Part shown: in pieces, positions 9,373 through 20,133 of the stretch
Position numbering within the stretch: position 1 is the stretch's first letter
How the letters are laid out: each line of letters begins with the position of its first letter
Origin: Saccharomycopsis crataegensis
Lineage: Eukaryota > Ascomycota > Saccharomycetes > Ascoideales > Saccharomycopsidaceae
Reading direction: 5' to 3'
NCBI RefSeq assembly: GCF_037102585.1
Contig: NW_027043828.1
Coordinates: 248,001 to 312,000, forward strand
Length of the DNA: 64,000 bases
Notes under the pieces: generated by a model
What the model saw: only the letters and a program-made list of their open reading frames with translations
Database searches by the model: none
What the model was told of the DNA's origin: nothing
Made by a program: the position numbers and the translations under genes

Positions 9373-10057
9373 GATTGTGTTTATTGTAGCAATTGGATTT
9401 TTCTGATGTTCAGAATGGATTATATTCAGTTGGAAAGTTTAGGATATACAGGAATTGCTAAGATATATATATTGGAAGGAACATTTAGTGGGAAGGAGAA
9501 ACAAAACAGAGAAATATTGGAAAGCAGAGTGGTCAGCTTTTGCTGCCCCCTCCTTTAATTTGTATAAATATACAGCAATGATCTTCCTCTTTTTCCCTGA
9601 GATAAGTTTTACACTCAATTAATTGCCTCAAATGTTTGTTTCATCACTTCATTCCCAAAATTCTTTGATAAGTTCCTACAGATCTGAAATTAGCCTACTT
9701 CGCAGATTCTAATCATCAGCAATAATCACAACAACCTTACACAATCCATTGATACCTCTTTCAATAACCAAAGACCTAACAATGACCGATGGTTTGTGTT
9801 TGTTGTTGGTGTTATCGCTGATGGAGGAAGCATTTGGGAAGCTGCTAACTTGCCGTACAGTCACGTGCGTCGCCGCACATGACCGCAGAGAAAAAAAAAA
9901 GAAGATAAAAATTTTTTTTTTTTTCTTAGCGCTGTTGAGCTCATCGAGTCATCTTTCTGACTTTTGCTTTCTTTGGTAGGAACATATATTTCTTGTTGCT
10001 TCAAGTATATTCCCACTAGGAAACCCACTTGTTCGTCTCCCTCTTTCCCATTCTGCA
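9373..10057. promoter_or_regulatory. GUA1 upstream region with CACGTG, a Gcn4/Bas1-type site and a second TATA
   Basis: Near GUA1 there is a CACGTG at about 9862-9867, poly(A)/poly(T) tracts at 9890-9924 and GAGTCA at 9946-9951 (complement TGACTC), the core bound by Gcn4 and Bas1, regulators of amino-acid and purine genes. Further upstream, TATAAATA near 9565 precedes a 26-codon frame at 9631-9711 (MFVSSLHSQNSLISS), which could mark a separate short rightward transcript. That small frame is not confirmed as a gene. Confidence 0.5.
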
Positions 10058-11638
10058 ATGTCTGCTCCAGAAGAAGTTTCCCAAGTGTTCGACACTGTCT
10101 TGGTGTTGGACTTCGGTTCTCAATACTCTCACTTGATCACTCGTCGTTTGAGAGAATTCAACGTTTACGCTGAAATGTTGCCATGTACTCAAAAGATCAA
10201 GGACTTGACCTGGAAACCAAAGGGTATCATCTTGTCTGGTGGTCCATACTCAGTTTTCGCCGAAGACGCTCCACACGTTGACCACGATATCTTTGACCTC
10301 GGGGTTCCAATCTTGGGGATTTGTTACGGTATGCAAGAATTGGCCTGGATCAATGGTAAAGGTGTTGCCAGAGGTGATAAGAGAGAATACGGTCCAGCCG
10401 TGATCAATGTTGAAGACAAGACTTCTCCATTGTTCAAGGATGTTGATAACTCCACCGTGTGGATGTCCCATCACGACAAATTGTCTTCTTTGCCAACCGG
10501 TTTCAAGACCATTGCTACTTCCACCAACTCTCCATTCGCTGCTATTGGTCATGCTGAAAAGCCAATCTTTGGTTTGCAATTCCACCCAGAAGTCACTCAC
10601 TCTGTCCAAGGGAAGTTCTTGTTGAGAAACTTTGCTATCGACATTTGTAAATGTAAGAACGACTGGAGTATGGAAAACTTTATCGACACTGAAATCTCCA
10701 GAATTAGAGCCTTGGTTGGTCCAACTGCTGAAGTTATTGGTGCCGTTTCTGGTGGGGTTGACTCTACCGTTGCTGCTAAGTTGATGACCGAAGCCATTGG
10801 TGACAGATTCCACGCCATCTTGGTTGATAATGGTGTCTTGAGATTGAACGAAGCTGCTAACGTCAAGAAGACCTTGACCGAAGGTTTAGGAATTGACTTG
10901 ACCGTTATCGACGCTTCTGAAGAATTCTTGGGTAAATTGAAAGGTATTACCGACCCAGAAAAGAAGAGAAAGATCATTGGTCACACTTTTATTCACGTTT
11001 TCGAAAGAGAAGCCGCCAAGATCAAGCCAAGTCACGAAGGTGAAGAAATCGAATTCTTGTTGCAAGGTACTTTGTATCCAGACGTTATCGAATCGATTTC
11101 TTTCAAGGGTCCATCCCAAACTATCAAGACCCATCACAATGTTGGTGGTTTGTTGGACGACATGAAGTTGAAATTGATTGAACCTTTGAGAGAATTGTTC
11201 AAGGATGAAGTCAGACACTTGGGTGAATTGTTGGGGATCTCCCACGATTTGGTTTGGAGACACCCATTCCCAGGTCCAGGTATTGCCATCAGAGTCCTTG
11301 GGGAAGTCACCAAGGAGCAAGTGGAAATCGCCAGAAAAGCCGACCATATTTACATTGAAGAAATCAAGAAGTTTGGTCTTTACGAAAAGATCTCCCAAGC
11401 TTTTGCCTGTTTGTTGCCAGTCAAGACCGTCGGGGTCATGGGTGACCAAAGAGTTTACGAACAAGTCATTGCCCTTAGAGCCATTGAAACCATTGATTTC
11501 ATGACTGCTGACTGGTTTGTCTTTGAAGCCAAGTTCTTGAAACACGTTTCTAGTAGAATTGTGAATGAAGTTGATGGCGTTGCTAGAGTTGTTTACGATA
11601 TCACTTCCAAACCTCCAGCCACTGTCGAATGGGAATAG
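10058..11638 (+). CDS. GUA1: GMP synthase (glutamine-hydrolysing)
   Basis: This is 526 aa from an ATG at 10058, the normal yeast length. It converts XMP, glutamine and ATP to GMP in purine synthesis. An N-terminal class I glutamine amidotransferase domain (about residues 13-205) has the nucleophile Cys89 in LGICYGMQE, and the catalytic His-x-Glu is in FHPEVTHS. The ATP-pyrophosphatase domain has the P-loop SGGVDST near residue 233, and the C-terminal dimerisation domain ends with the conserved TVEWE. Codon use is strongly biased (TTG Leu, CCA Pro, AAG Lys), so expression is high. A Gcn4/Bas1-type site lies about 110 bases upstream. Confidence 0.98.
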   Translation: MSAPEEVSQVFDTVLVLDFGSQYSHLITRRLREFNVYAEMLPCTQKIKDLTWKPKGIILSGGPYSVFAEDAPHVDHDIFDLGVPILGICYGMQELAWINGKGVARGDKREYGPAVINVEDKTSPLFKDVDNSTVWMSHHDKLSSLPTGFKTIATSTNSPFAAIGHAEKPIFGLQFHPEVTHSVQGKFLLRNFAIDICKCKNDWSMENFIDTEISRIRALVGPTAEVIGAVSGGVDSTVAAKLMTEAIGDRFHAILVDNGVLRLNEAANVKKTLTEGLGIDLTVIDASEEFLGKLKGITDPEKKRKIIGHTFIHVFEREAAKIKPSHEGEEIEFLLQGTLYPDVIESISFKGPSQTIKTHHNVGGLLDDMKLKLIEPLRELFKDEVRHLGELLGISHDLVWRHPFPGPGIAIRVLGEVTKEQVEIARKADHIYIEEIKKFGLYEKISQAFACLLPVKTVGVMGDQRVYEQVIALRAIETIDFMTADWFVFEAKFLKHVSSRIVNEVDGVARVVYDITSKPPATVEWE

Positions 11639-11813
11639 ATGTATACTAAAAAAGGATGTTAGATAATTTTTTTTTTTTTATCTCCTCTTATATTTTTGTT
11701 TTGATAGTCCATAAATGAAAAAAAAGAAAAAAAAAAACATGATTTAAAGATCATGGTTTAAGTAAATGATCAAGACTGTAGATATAGATGGATGTGTTGT
11801 ATATAATTTAATA
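11639..11813. other. GUA1 3' flank with an inverted repeat
   Basis: T-rich and A-rich tracts are followed by CATGAT and ATCATG separated by six bases (about 11739-11756), possibly part of the termination region. No gene is seen. Confidence 0.35.
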
Positions 11814-12390
11814 TTATATCTCACTCGCTTTTGCAATTGATAAGTTAACGAAGAAGTTGGATGAGGTTGCTGATCCATCCTCGAAAAAATACAAAAAACC
11901 GTTGCCAAAGATACACGCAGATTGCTTTACGTTTTTGTCTTCAGGGTGTTGGAGTTGGGCTTGCATAGTGTGTTTGTGAGGATGACCATCCTATAGTGAT
12001 TATTAGTGATATTGTGGGAGAATGCCTTCTGAATGTCTCGCATGGTTTACGATGCCCCCGTATTCGAAGTATTATGTTAGAAAGTATAGTTTACGATGGT
12101 ATCTCTTTAACGTATATAGTAACAGTTTATCAAGACCTCTTTAAAGTTCAGTGTTTGCCAATCATGACTTATGATGGCCCCTTGACATATAGTGCTTCTC
12201 AATGATAGTTCATTGTCTAGCCCCCTTGATGTATAGTATAGTATCATGGCCTCTTTGAAGCATAGTGCTAATCAATGATGGCTTATGTAATGGTATCCTA
12301 TCTCTATATTTCCTATTAATGGTACACCTCTTGTCCAGTAACTTGATTCCAGTCATATACAATCACATCATCATTGGTGGTAATAAACAT
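11814..12390 (-). CDS. possible two-exon small gene of unknown function
   Basis: The 3' exon (11990-11814) is open for 58 codons to a TAA, directly after a CACTAATAATCACTATAG branch/acceptor-like sequence. Its peptide looks real (DGHPHKHTMQAQL, then SACIFGNGFLYFFEDGS). A candidate first exon starts with an ATG at 12390 (MFITTNDDVIVYDW) and runs open to about 12328. The intron would be 330-360 bases. The donor is unresolved: GTGTAC at 12327 or GTATAT further upstream, neither of them strong. A run of 49 adenines (thymines on this strand) lies 33 bases upstream, as a promoter tract would. I do not recognise the protein. The intron interval would contain diverged repeats. Confidence 0.35.
12000..12290. 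repeat. diverged tandem repeats, unit roughly 55-65 bp
   Basis: Several imperfect copies share phrases such as CATAGTGCT followed by TCAATGATGGCTTATG, and CCCCTTGACATATAGTG alongside CCCCCTTGATGTATAG. The copies are heavily diverged, so the limits are approximate. Confidence 0.4.
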
Positions 12391-12422
12391 CGCAAAATAA
12401 AAGATCGATTTATTTTCAACTG

Positions 12423-12471
<49 letters not shown>
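12423..12471. repeat. homopolymer of 49 adenines
   Basis: This is an uninterrupted A run, the longest in the window. It could act as a nucleosome-excluding promoter tract for the candidate gene to its left. Its exact length is also prone to assembly error. Confidence 0.9.
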
Positions 12472-12472
<1 letters not shown>

Positions 12473-12822
12473 ATAATAATGTGCAACTATAAACCGTGCA
12501 AAAATACATATATCCTAACATACATCATATGGATGAAGATAAACAGTAGAAGAACGACAAAAAGAAGAAACAAAAAGAATAATAATGATAATAATGACAA
12601 GGAGGAGAAGAATAAAACAAGAACAAGAATAGGAAGAATAAGAACAACAAGAAAGAAAGAAAATAAAAAAATCCCAACCCAGGAAAACAAAACTATTGTT
12701 AGCATTTTTTTTTTTTTTAAAGAACAAAACAAAAAAAAACAAAAAAACAAAAAAAGAAACCATCCTTTCAAGATGATAAAAAAAAAAGAACACAAAAACA
12801 TTCACATGAAAGTCATCCTTGA
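12472..12822. other. A-rich low-complexity sequence at the CYR1 3' end
   Basis: Nearly pure purine/AT-rich sequence. Its open frames on both strands are composition artefacts. Confidence 0.6.
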
Positions 12823-15800
12823 TTAATTTTTTAAAGCTTTCACCATATCATGGACTTTTAACTCTGCCAATGCGATGTAAACCGAGGCATTTTCCTCGTT
12901 TTTCTCACCAATAGCTTGGGTCAACACTTGGTGGAACTTGATCATCGACGTGGCGTTCTCAATTCTCGTCACCACATTATCCAACAACATCAAATGATCT
13001 TGTTCGGTGGTGATGTTCGGGTTCCGAATCTTTCGCAATAATTCCTCTTCCGCTTGCTTGGATTTTGCCAAAATATCCACATTCAACGTGGTCCCCGCGG
13101 TGATGATGGAGCAAATATGTTCCAATTTGATGGCGTACATCTCCAATTGACACAAACTTTGCTGGCTGATTAATCCTCCCAAGATTCCACTACTATGACG
13201 GCTCATGGCATCGACGTCTTGGGCTCCACCTTCGGTAAGCATGAAATTGGCCCGTTCTTGTAATTTACTAGGGAAAACTAACGAAATGAATTCCGGGGTT
13301 TCAAGCCCTTTCAACTTCTTTTCCCCAATTTCTTTGATCACGTACCCAATGGTGTCAAGGGTATCCATTTCATTTTCCAAAATCATCCCCACTTGAACGT
13401 CTCCGTACGCTTCCTTGATGGTTTTCTCCCCGTTCTTGCTCTTTTCATGAATCTCAAGAAGTTTGTGCAACTCTTTCAAATAATCATTACTAATAGAAAT
13501 TTGCCCACCGTCAGCCACAGAGCTGACTCTGGAGGCACGGTTGACCATCGGACCAAAATAGTCCATTCTTCCAGTGATGGCGTCGGGTTCGCATACCGGG
13601 GACCCCCAATGGATCCCCATTCTTACCGAGAGCCCCCTGTAAATAATCTCATTCTTTGAATCGTTGATCTCACAACATTGACTGGATTCCAAGATTTCCA
13701 ATGGCCAATCCATCGATAATAGTTGTAATTGAACATTACAACACCATATCAAAGCAGAAATAGGGGTTGGGAAAGATACCATAAACGCATCTCCTTCGGT
13801 TTTCACCTCGTATCCGCCAACGATCCTCAATAGTCTTCTCATGATGAAATTATGGGTTTTGATCGCACTTCTCATGGCACTAGGATAAGTGTCCCATAAC
13901 AAGGTGGAGTTCTTGATATCGGTGAACACCATGGCCACCGAGCCTTCTGGTGGAGAAATTTCCTCTCCCATCCGGTTCAAATTTGAATCAAACAACCGGT
14001 CTCTCCGTTTCTTGATCGGTAATAACGATTCTTCAGTAATACTGATTCTTGACCCTGTTTTACGACTGAGATTGCCCCGTTTCTTATTACCCAACGTCAA
14101 CACAATCACCGTCATTTTATCTCTGGCACCATAAGCAATGGCAAAATCTCTCAACCGTTGGGCCGCCCACATTGGATCCTTCTTACTCTGGTTATGGTTG
14201 ATCACGTCCACCGCAGTCTCGTTAGAAACGTACTCCCATAACTCACTAGTGGCAATCACCAACATTTCATCGCTGGTACCAAGTTTAACCGCCTTAATGT
14301 TTGGACTGGCATTAATATGAGGCAACAAGTTCAAAAACCCTGCCGCCCTAGACACATTAGTGACCCCGTCCAATTCCCCTTTACCAGAAACGTACCCACC
14401 ACATAATCTAATTCTTTCAAATTCTTTACGATTCGTTGGGTCGTGACGGTCAGTGAGCATTTCGTGTTCCCCGTTGGTTTTGGAAATCAACCCGGAACTA
14501 TCCCCAATGTTGCCCGCGTACAATTCCCGACCCTTGATATACACTATGGTGATGGAACAACCACTCAAAATATCTTCTTCGCTGAGCCTGAATGGATCGT
14601 TGGATTCTTTGCTCGCCGCCTCATTATTTTGTTGCCAGTAATTGTTGATTTCCCGATTTAATGCTAAAAAGGACCGTCTCATACAATCCTCGACAGTGTC
14701 ATCTCCCGTCATCTTGCGCAATTCCTCGGTGAAGAGGTTCTTGAACACTTCTTGGATCAATTGAGTGATTTTGTTACCGTGTTTTTTGGTGATCATATCA
14801 TCGTTTTTCCCATCGAACAAACAAATTAATAATTCATCCTCGTGGCCCCGGAAATTATTGTACATGATTTCCCTGGTGGAGATGTTTTCTCGTTGACCTA
14901 AAGTATCGGCAATCCCGTACTTGTAATTGTAAATTTCTGACGCGGTGGTACGCACTCTGGTGTTAATAGATTCATCGGGCAATGACGACTCAGAATTCTT
15001 GAGGGTCACATCAATCAACCCCAACACTCGCAATTTCTTCAATCCCATAAAACTATCGAACTTGATATTATCAATCGCCTTGTTGTAGCCAGTATGGGTA
15101 TATTGACGACTAATTTCTAACCGCTTGTTCCCGGAGAAATTCAAGTACCGCAATTCCAAGTTCCATTGCCAATTCCATTCGTAATGGAAATTCGAAATAT
15201 TGTATTTCAAGTGATTGGACCCGACATCGAACACACTCAAGGTTCTTAATTTGGAAATATCGTACGGTAACGAATGGATCTTGTTCCCATTGATATGTAG
15301 CACCTCCAAATACTTCAAAGTAGCGAAATCTTCTCCCGGTAAATTACTCAATTCGTTACCAGATAAATACAACTCGTGTAATTGACACAATCTTCTCAAT
15401 GTCCCATTAGGAATCTCGATCAATTCATTGTACGACAAATTCAAAGTTTTCAAACCACACAACGTCGAAATCGGTTCAAAACATTCATCGGTTAATCTAT
15501 TATCAGCGACGCTCAACACTTGAAGACTAAGGGCCAAATCAGAAAGCATCAACCCTGTAGCACTGTAACTGAACGGAGTTAATGAGTTCAGCCGATCTCT
15601 AAACGGATGTTCCTGAATAATTTGCATGTTGAGCGAACCAGAACTATCCACCGACGACGTGCTACCTACCGCAGTATCACTAATAACCGAGGGTTTTCTA
15701 CTATTGATTCTTGATGAAGGCATCGATGACTTATTGGAAGTTGGGTGGGCTGGGAAATTTTGCAACAAATTCGATGATAAATTCAATCTTGTCAACGAAC

Positions 15801-18800
15801 AGCTCCAAATACTGTCAGGGACACCCTTGATGTTGTTACTATGGACATCCAAATACCGTAAGTTTCTCAATTCTCCAATAGAATTGGGGATCGATTGCAA
15901 ATTATTCGAGTACGCCGACAAATAAACCAATTTCTTTAACGATCCAATTTCCGTTGGCAAATATGTCAAATCATTTTTATCAAGGTACAACGTTTCAAGG
16001 TTGATCAAACTAGATAAATCGTCGTTGTTGAACGCGGTTAATTTCGCTTTGGATAAATTCAACGTGGTCAAACAATTCAACAGCACGTTATTGAAGGGGA
16101 TTTCGATCACCGGGTTTCTATCAAACAAGAAAATTCGCAAATTGCTTGCTTGGAACTGGAATCGGGACACATTATTTTTACTAGCGTACAACACTTCCAA
16201 ATTCTTCATCAACCCGGCACAATCAAAGTTGGTGATATTGTTGTATTGGATATAGAACACTTTAACCTTTAGTAGATCTGACAAATACGAAGGTAATACT
16301 CCCGATAAACAATTAGTGGCCATGTTCAATTCTTCCAAGTTCTTCAAATTGGTAATTGATTGAGAAATGGTTTCGATTTGATTGAAACTTAAATCTAATA
16401 CCACCAATTCATCAAGAGCGGTGACGGGCTCAGGGAAAATTTCAAAATTATTAGACGATAAGTTCAAAATTTTCAAGTTTTTTAAATTGCTAATACTTTT
16501 CGGTAATTTGGAGATATTGTTGCCGTTCAAAAATAATTTTGTCAAGTATACCAAACACCCCAATTTTTCCGGGATTGTCCTGATCAAGTTATTTTCCACG
16601 TTAAGTCGGGTCAATTTTTTGGCTTCCAACAAACTATGTGGGAATCGGTTGGCCCGATTATTGGCAAATGCAATCTTCCGCAAGTTATTACAACTGTTGA
16701 TGAAATCTGCCGGTAACATGATCGATGGATTCTGCGATACGTCCAATTCCTCAATTTCGTACGTATGTTGGAAGAACACCAACGGAATGGCATGGAGGTC
16801 CATATTGATCAATTTCACCGAGGCGTAATCTCTAGTAGTTTTCAAATGTTCGTCTTCTTCGACAAATGGCTGAAAATCGTTATTTTCTAGCACAAACTTG
16901 CAAATATACGTGATATCCTCTCTGCCAACAATACTCAAATCATCGCGTTTTTCATCATACCCTGCCAACAATAACATAAAACATTGAATTTGTAGTGGGC
17001 GGTCTTCGGGTTCCAATACCTTGGAAGACTTGCCAATTTTGAACACGATTTGGAAATTCACCGCGCTTTGGAGGAAGAATTTTTTTTTACAAATTAGGAG
17101 GATTTCCGCAACTGTAGCATCAATCGATGCAGAAATCGTAGTGAATGTATTATCTTCCCTAAACACCCTCAAGATATAGTTGCCGGTCATACTTTTCAAA
17201 GTTTTCATCATATCAGGCAAGCTTTTATCCTTTTGGTGGTACATTGGGTATTGATTAACAATCAATGATTTATTTCTTTCAATGTCTGTCTTGTCGTGAT
17301 TGGATTTTGGTTCGGTATTATTATTACTGCTGGAATTACCGTGAGGATGTGATTTTGGTTTCATGACGTAATTTTGGAAGGATACTCCGTCATTCTTATG
17401 ATGTTCTTTCTTTGGACTAGCCTGCTTGCTCACCAGAGCTTGGTGTTTATTATGATAATATCCATCATGATTCAACTCAGTGCCAGTAGTACTCAACGGA
17501 TCGGTTGACTCGTCTAAACTTGTTGGAGACCTATTAATTTCCAGAACTTTGGCGGTGGTGGTGGGCATCGGTTTCCCCGAAGCTCTAAATAACGAAGAGG
17601 CAGCGGTATAAGTGAACCGGTTGGCATCTTCGTCATCGTCATCATAGAGCGATAGTTCCAAAGCATTACTTCCTGGTTTATCAAGATGATGATGATTTTT
17701 CCGCTGATTGATCTTGTCAACGTCTTGCTTGACGGCCCATGATTCGGGAGCGGTCCATTTTGTCGATGATGTTGAACCATTGCCCACGCTGTAATTACGA
17801 TTATCTTTAAGGCCGTTAGCGGAAGAATCGTTTAATAGGGTATTATCGAGAAAATTGTTGGATACCACACTGGCCGATCTTAACGGGTTGGTGCGTGGGG
17901 AAACTTTGGAAGTGGCGGATCTTGGGGAGCTGATGGAATTTCTTGCCGATACGTCATTCGAAGAGAATTCGGAATTCACCACCCCTGCCATGCTCTCACT
18001 ATCCAAATTTAGTTCGATATCGAAAAACGAGGTTGGTTTGGAACCGCCATTGACAATACTGGTGGGGGCGGTTTGATCCGACACGTTGCTCACCGATGAA
18101 ACGCTTCTTTCTGAAGAGATTGATTTCAATCTACTCGAAGGATATAAATTGAAAATCCCTTTCCTTGAAAGATGGTGGCTTCGGCTACTTACTGCTGACG
18201 AGTTTGAATTTTGTCGAGCTTTATAAGGAACCTCATCATCTTCGTTATGATGGTGATCGAACAGTAGTTTTGACGGGCTGATGGATGGAGGTTTTGTCGA
18301 TTCTCCGGTAGTATGAATTATAAGCCCGTGGTCTCCATCATTGTATGAATCATTGCTTGATTCTGAAGCTTTTCTCGAACTGATAAACTTGTTGAATAAT
18401 GATCCTTTCTTTCTAGAAGTTTTCTTGTAAGATGGTTTCACTGGTGATTTGAACGGAGGGGTATTAACAATAGGAGATCGTGGGGCATGGAACCCTTTGT
18501 AATTCTTGGGTATCCCACCCATTAACGTTTTTTGATCATCATGAGCATCAGCAGTTAGAGAATTTTGCTGCGGTAGCTGCGCGTCAGTTTCCGGATGTTG
18601 CTGATGATTATGGAAAAGTTGTTGACCTCTGAGTAAGTGAGGTTGTTGTAAATGATGCTGTTGTAAATGCTGATGTAAATGCTGATGTAAATGAGACTGG
18701 CCAAGTAAGGTATAATGGTGCTGCTGCTCTTGATCGGTTATTGCTGGTGGTTGTTGATCTGATGAATCTTCACCCACGTCCCTCATTATTGGACTGATTG

Positions 18801-19182
18801 GACTCTTTTGAGATTCGAGATTCTCACTAATCTCATCGGTTTCAGCTTTACCTCGTAGAAACAAATGGGAAGCGGTTTTCCTGATGGAACTTCTCAACGC
18901 TTTGTGGGGGGCGTATTTCCCCGATCCCGTCTCGTCCAGTCCGGTACTTGGTTTCTTTGAATTATGAGCATTATTGGCAACTCCAATTCGCTCAGGAGAC
19001 GTAGTGATCATTGTGTCTATTCCAGGATGGTTGGTGGTGTCAAAGATGATGGTTGAATCAGACGTCGAGTCACTGAAGGTTTCTGGGGTGGAATTGATTC
19101 CCGTGGATAAAGGCGATAGATCATTATTATCCCCAGCAATTGATCTGCCCCCATTGCTGGGTGGTTGATGTTGGTTTGACAT
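12823..19182 (-). CDS. CYR1: adenylate cyclase Cyr1/Cdc35
   Basis: This is 2119 aa from the ATG at 19182 (MSNQHQPPSNGG). It makes cAMP to activate protein kinase A and is the Ras effector of yeasts. Domain order: a long disordered Ser/His/Gln-rich N-terminus (1-640); a Ras-association-like domain around 660-750 (YILRVFREDNTFTTI); about 20 leucine-rich repeats from about 785 to 1390; a PP2C-like domain about 1410-1690 (GNIGDSSGLI); and a class III cyclase catalytic domain from about 1740, with metal-binding Asp in VFTDIKNSTLLW and EGDAFMVSF. The C-terminal tail of about 130 residues is where Srv2/CAP binds in S. cerevisiae. The length fits (2026 aa in S. cerevisiae). No break is seen. CDC25, which activates Ras upstream of this enzyme, lies 3.3 kb to the right of its start. 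Confidence 0.98.
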   Translation of the reverse strand: MSNQHQPPSNGGRSIAGDNNDLSPLSTGINSTPETFSDSTSDSTIIFDTTNHPGIDTMITTSPERIGVANNAHNSKKPSTGLDETGSGKYAPHKALRSSIRKTASHLFLRGKAETDEISENLESQKSPISPIMRDVGEDSSDQQPPAITDQEQQHHYTLLGQSHLHQHLHQHLQQHHLQQPHLLRGQQLFHNHQQHPETDAQLPQQNSLTADAHDDQKTLMGGIPKNYKGFHAPRSPIVNTPPFKSPVKPSYKKTSRKKGSLFNKFISSRKASESSNDSYNDGDHGLIIHTTGESTKPPSISPSKLLFDHHHNEDDEVPYKARQNSNSSAVSSRSHHLSRKGIFNLYPSSRLKSISSERSVSSVSNVSDQTAPTSIVNGGSKPTSFFDIELNLDSESMAGVVNSEFSSNDVSARNSISSPRSATSKVSPRTNPLRSASVVSNNFLDNTLLNDSSANGLKDNRNYSVGNGSTSSTKWTAPESWAVKQDVDKINQRKNHHHLDKPGSNALELSLYDDDDEDANRFTYTAASSLFRASGKPMPTTTAKVLEINRSPTSLDESTDPLSTTGTELNHDGYYHNKHQALVSKQASPKKEHHKNDGVSFQNYVMKPKSHPHGNSSSNNNTEPKSNHDKTDIERNKSLIVNQYPMYHQKDKSLPDMMKTLKSMTGNYILRVFREDNTFTTISASIDATVAEILLICKKKFFLQSAVNFQIVFKIGKSSKVLEPEDRPLQIQCFMLLLAGYDEKRDDLSIVGREDITYICKFVLENNDFQPFVEEDEHLKTTRDYASVKLINMDLHAIPLVFFQHTYEIEELDVSQNPSIMLPADFINSCNNLRKIAFANNRANRFPHSLLEAKKLTRLNVENNLIRTIPEKLGCLVYLTKLFLNGNNISKLPKSISNLKNLKILNLSSNNFEIFPEPVTALDELVVLDLSFNQIETISQSITNLKNLEELNMATNCLSGVLPSYLSDLLKVKVFYIQYNNITNFDCAGLMKNLEVLYASKNNVSRFQFQASNLRIFLFDRNPVIEIPFNNVLLNCLTTLNLSKAKLTAFNNDDLSSLINLETLYLDKNDLTYLPTEIGSLKKLVYLSAYSNNLQSIPNSIGELRNLRYLDVHSNNIKGVPDSIWSCSLTRLNLSSNLLQNFPAHPTSNKSSMPSSRINSRKPSVISDTAVGSTSSVDSSGSLNMQIIQEHPFRDRLNSLTPFSYSATGLMLSDLALSLQVLSVADNRLTDECFEPISTLCGLKTLNLSYNELIEIPNGTLRRLCQLHELYLSGNELSNLPGEDFATLKYLEVLHINGNKIHSLPYDISKLRTLSVFDVGSNHLKYNISNFHYEWNWQWNLELRYLNFSGNKRLEISRQYTHTGYNKAIDNIKFDSFMGLKKLRVLGLIDVTLKNSESSLPDESINTRVRTTASEIYNYKYGIADTLGQRENISTREIMYNNFRGHEDELLICLFDGKNDDMITKKHGNKITQLIQEVFKNLFTEELRKMTGDDTVEDCMRRSFLALNREINNYWQQNNEAASKESNDPFRLSEEDILSGCSITIVYIKGRELYAGNIGDSSGLISKTNGEHEMLTDRHDPTNRKEFERIRLCGGYVSGKGELDGVTNVSRAAGFLNLLPHINASPNIKAVKLGTSDEMLVIATSELWEYVSNETAVDVINHNQSKKDPMWAAQRLRDFAIAYGARDKMTVIVLTLGNKKRGNLSRKTGSRISITEESLLPIKKRRDRLFDSNLNRMGEEISPPEGSVAMVFTDIKNSTLLWDTYPSAMRSAIKTHNFIMRRLLRIVGGYEVKTEGDAFMVSFPTPISALIWCCNVQLQLLSMDWPLEILESSQCCEINDSKNEIIYRGLSVRMGIHWGSPVCEPDAITGRMDYFGPMVNRASRVSSVADGGQISISNDYLKELHKLLEIHEKSKNGEKTIKEAYGDVQVGMILENEMDTLDTIGYVIKEIGEKKLKGLETPEFISLVFPSKLQERANFMLTEGGAQDVDAMSRHSSGILGGLISQQSLCQLEMYAIKLEHICSIITAGTTLNVDILAKSKQAEEELLRKIRNPNITTEQDHLMLLDNVVTRIENATSMIKFHQVLTQAIGEKNEENASVYIALAELKVHDMVKALKN

Positions 19183-19709
19183 CGTTATTGAAAACGACAA
19201 GATCTAAAATGGCAAGGTAGATATAGAGAGATACGGCAAGGTTGAAAAAAAAAAAAATGGATGGATCAATGGGATGAAATGAGTTATAATACAATGAGTC
19301 GCTGGTTAAGAGTATTTCTTTTTTGGCATATACACCCACACATATAGATATGTATATCGGTATGATACATATAGTATATATATGCTTCAGCTGCGATGGC
19401 TATGGCTTCTATACAATAACGGTTGATAGATTGATTGTATTTTCATTGTTGTTTTTGTTTGCCTCTGCGATTTTTTTTTTTTTTTTCTTCTTGTTGTTAG
19501 AATCCGTACGACGGATTATTAAGTGCACTACAACGTAAGTGCGGATTTCCTTCTAGGTATTATATCCTTACTATGATGAGTAAGGAAATGAGTAAGGAAA
19601 TGGGTTTCCTGAGTCTATCTAGCTATAACAATAGCTAGATGTCTACATAAGCATATAAATATCCTACTCAATGATAGGAGGGGGAGCTTAGTGTGAGAAG
19701 AAGAAGAAG
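19183..19709. promoter_or_regulatory. CYR1 upstream region
   Basis: This holds an A run at 19242-19256, a T run at 19470-19486 and TA-rich TATA-like sequence near 19340-19382. An in-line duplication ATGAGTAAGGAA lies at 19574-19600. TATAAATA near 19654-19661 faces right, toward the small frame at 19710. Confidence 0.4.
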
Positions 19710-19868
19710 ATGGACGAGACGACTCTAAGATCACTGACACTCAGCTTGGAATATACAGAAACCAAACCATCCTTAGCATGTAGTCAAAATAAGAGTCGAT
19801 TATTCAACATGTCAATTACCAACAACTACAATAACCGAAATGGTGGCACTATTACCAATACGTCCTAA
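19710..19868 (+). CDS. possible 52-aa protein of unknown function
   Basis: An ATG at 19710 opens 52 codons (MDETTLRSLTLSLEYTETKP), ending with TAA at 19866-19868. A TATAAATA box lies about 50 bases upstream. After the stop the same frame stays open to about 20171, and its first ~35 codons also look protein-like (EAGNGLQHFFFLAGLQNMYY). This could reflect a spliced gene: GTAGTC near 19781 and an AAG acceptor near 19873, with TCCTAAC just before it, would keep frame. It could instead be a decayed longer gene or chance. No family is recognised. Confidence 0.3.
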   Translation: MDETTLRSLTLSLEYTETKPSLACSQNKSRLFNMSITNNYNNRNGGTITNTS

Positions 19869-20133
19869 CCGGAAGGTCACGTTTGCGACCAGGAAGCCGG
19901 GAACGGTCTTCAACACTTCTTCTTCCTCGCAGGGCTGCAAAACATGTACTACGCGGACGTCGAATCGTTATTATCATACTATTATACGAGTAGTATTAGT
20001 ATTATTATTCTTATTCTGTTCGTATTATCTTTACATTATTCTCTTTATTCCTATTACTACCATCATCATTATTATTATCATATTATTATTATCGTCATAT
20101 TAATACAAAACAAGAAAGATAAACATAAAGAAA

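Noticed and set aside
10250-11545. Long antisense frames across GUA1
   Set aside because: Strong codon bias of GUA1 leaves few antisense stops; the antisense products show no recognisable domain.
12479-12826. Long open frames on both strands right of the poly(A) tract
   Set aside because: They are made almost wholly of Lys/Asn/Arg or Leu/Phe from purine-rich low-complexity DNA, with no conserved feature.
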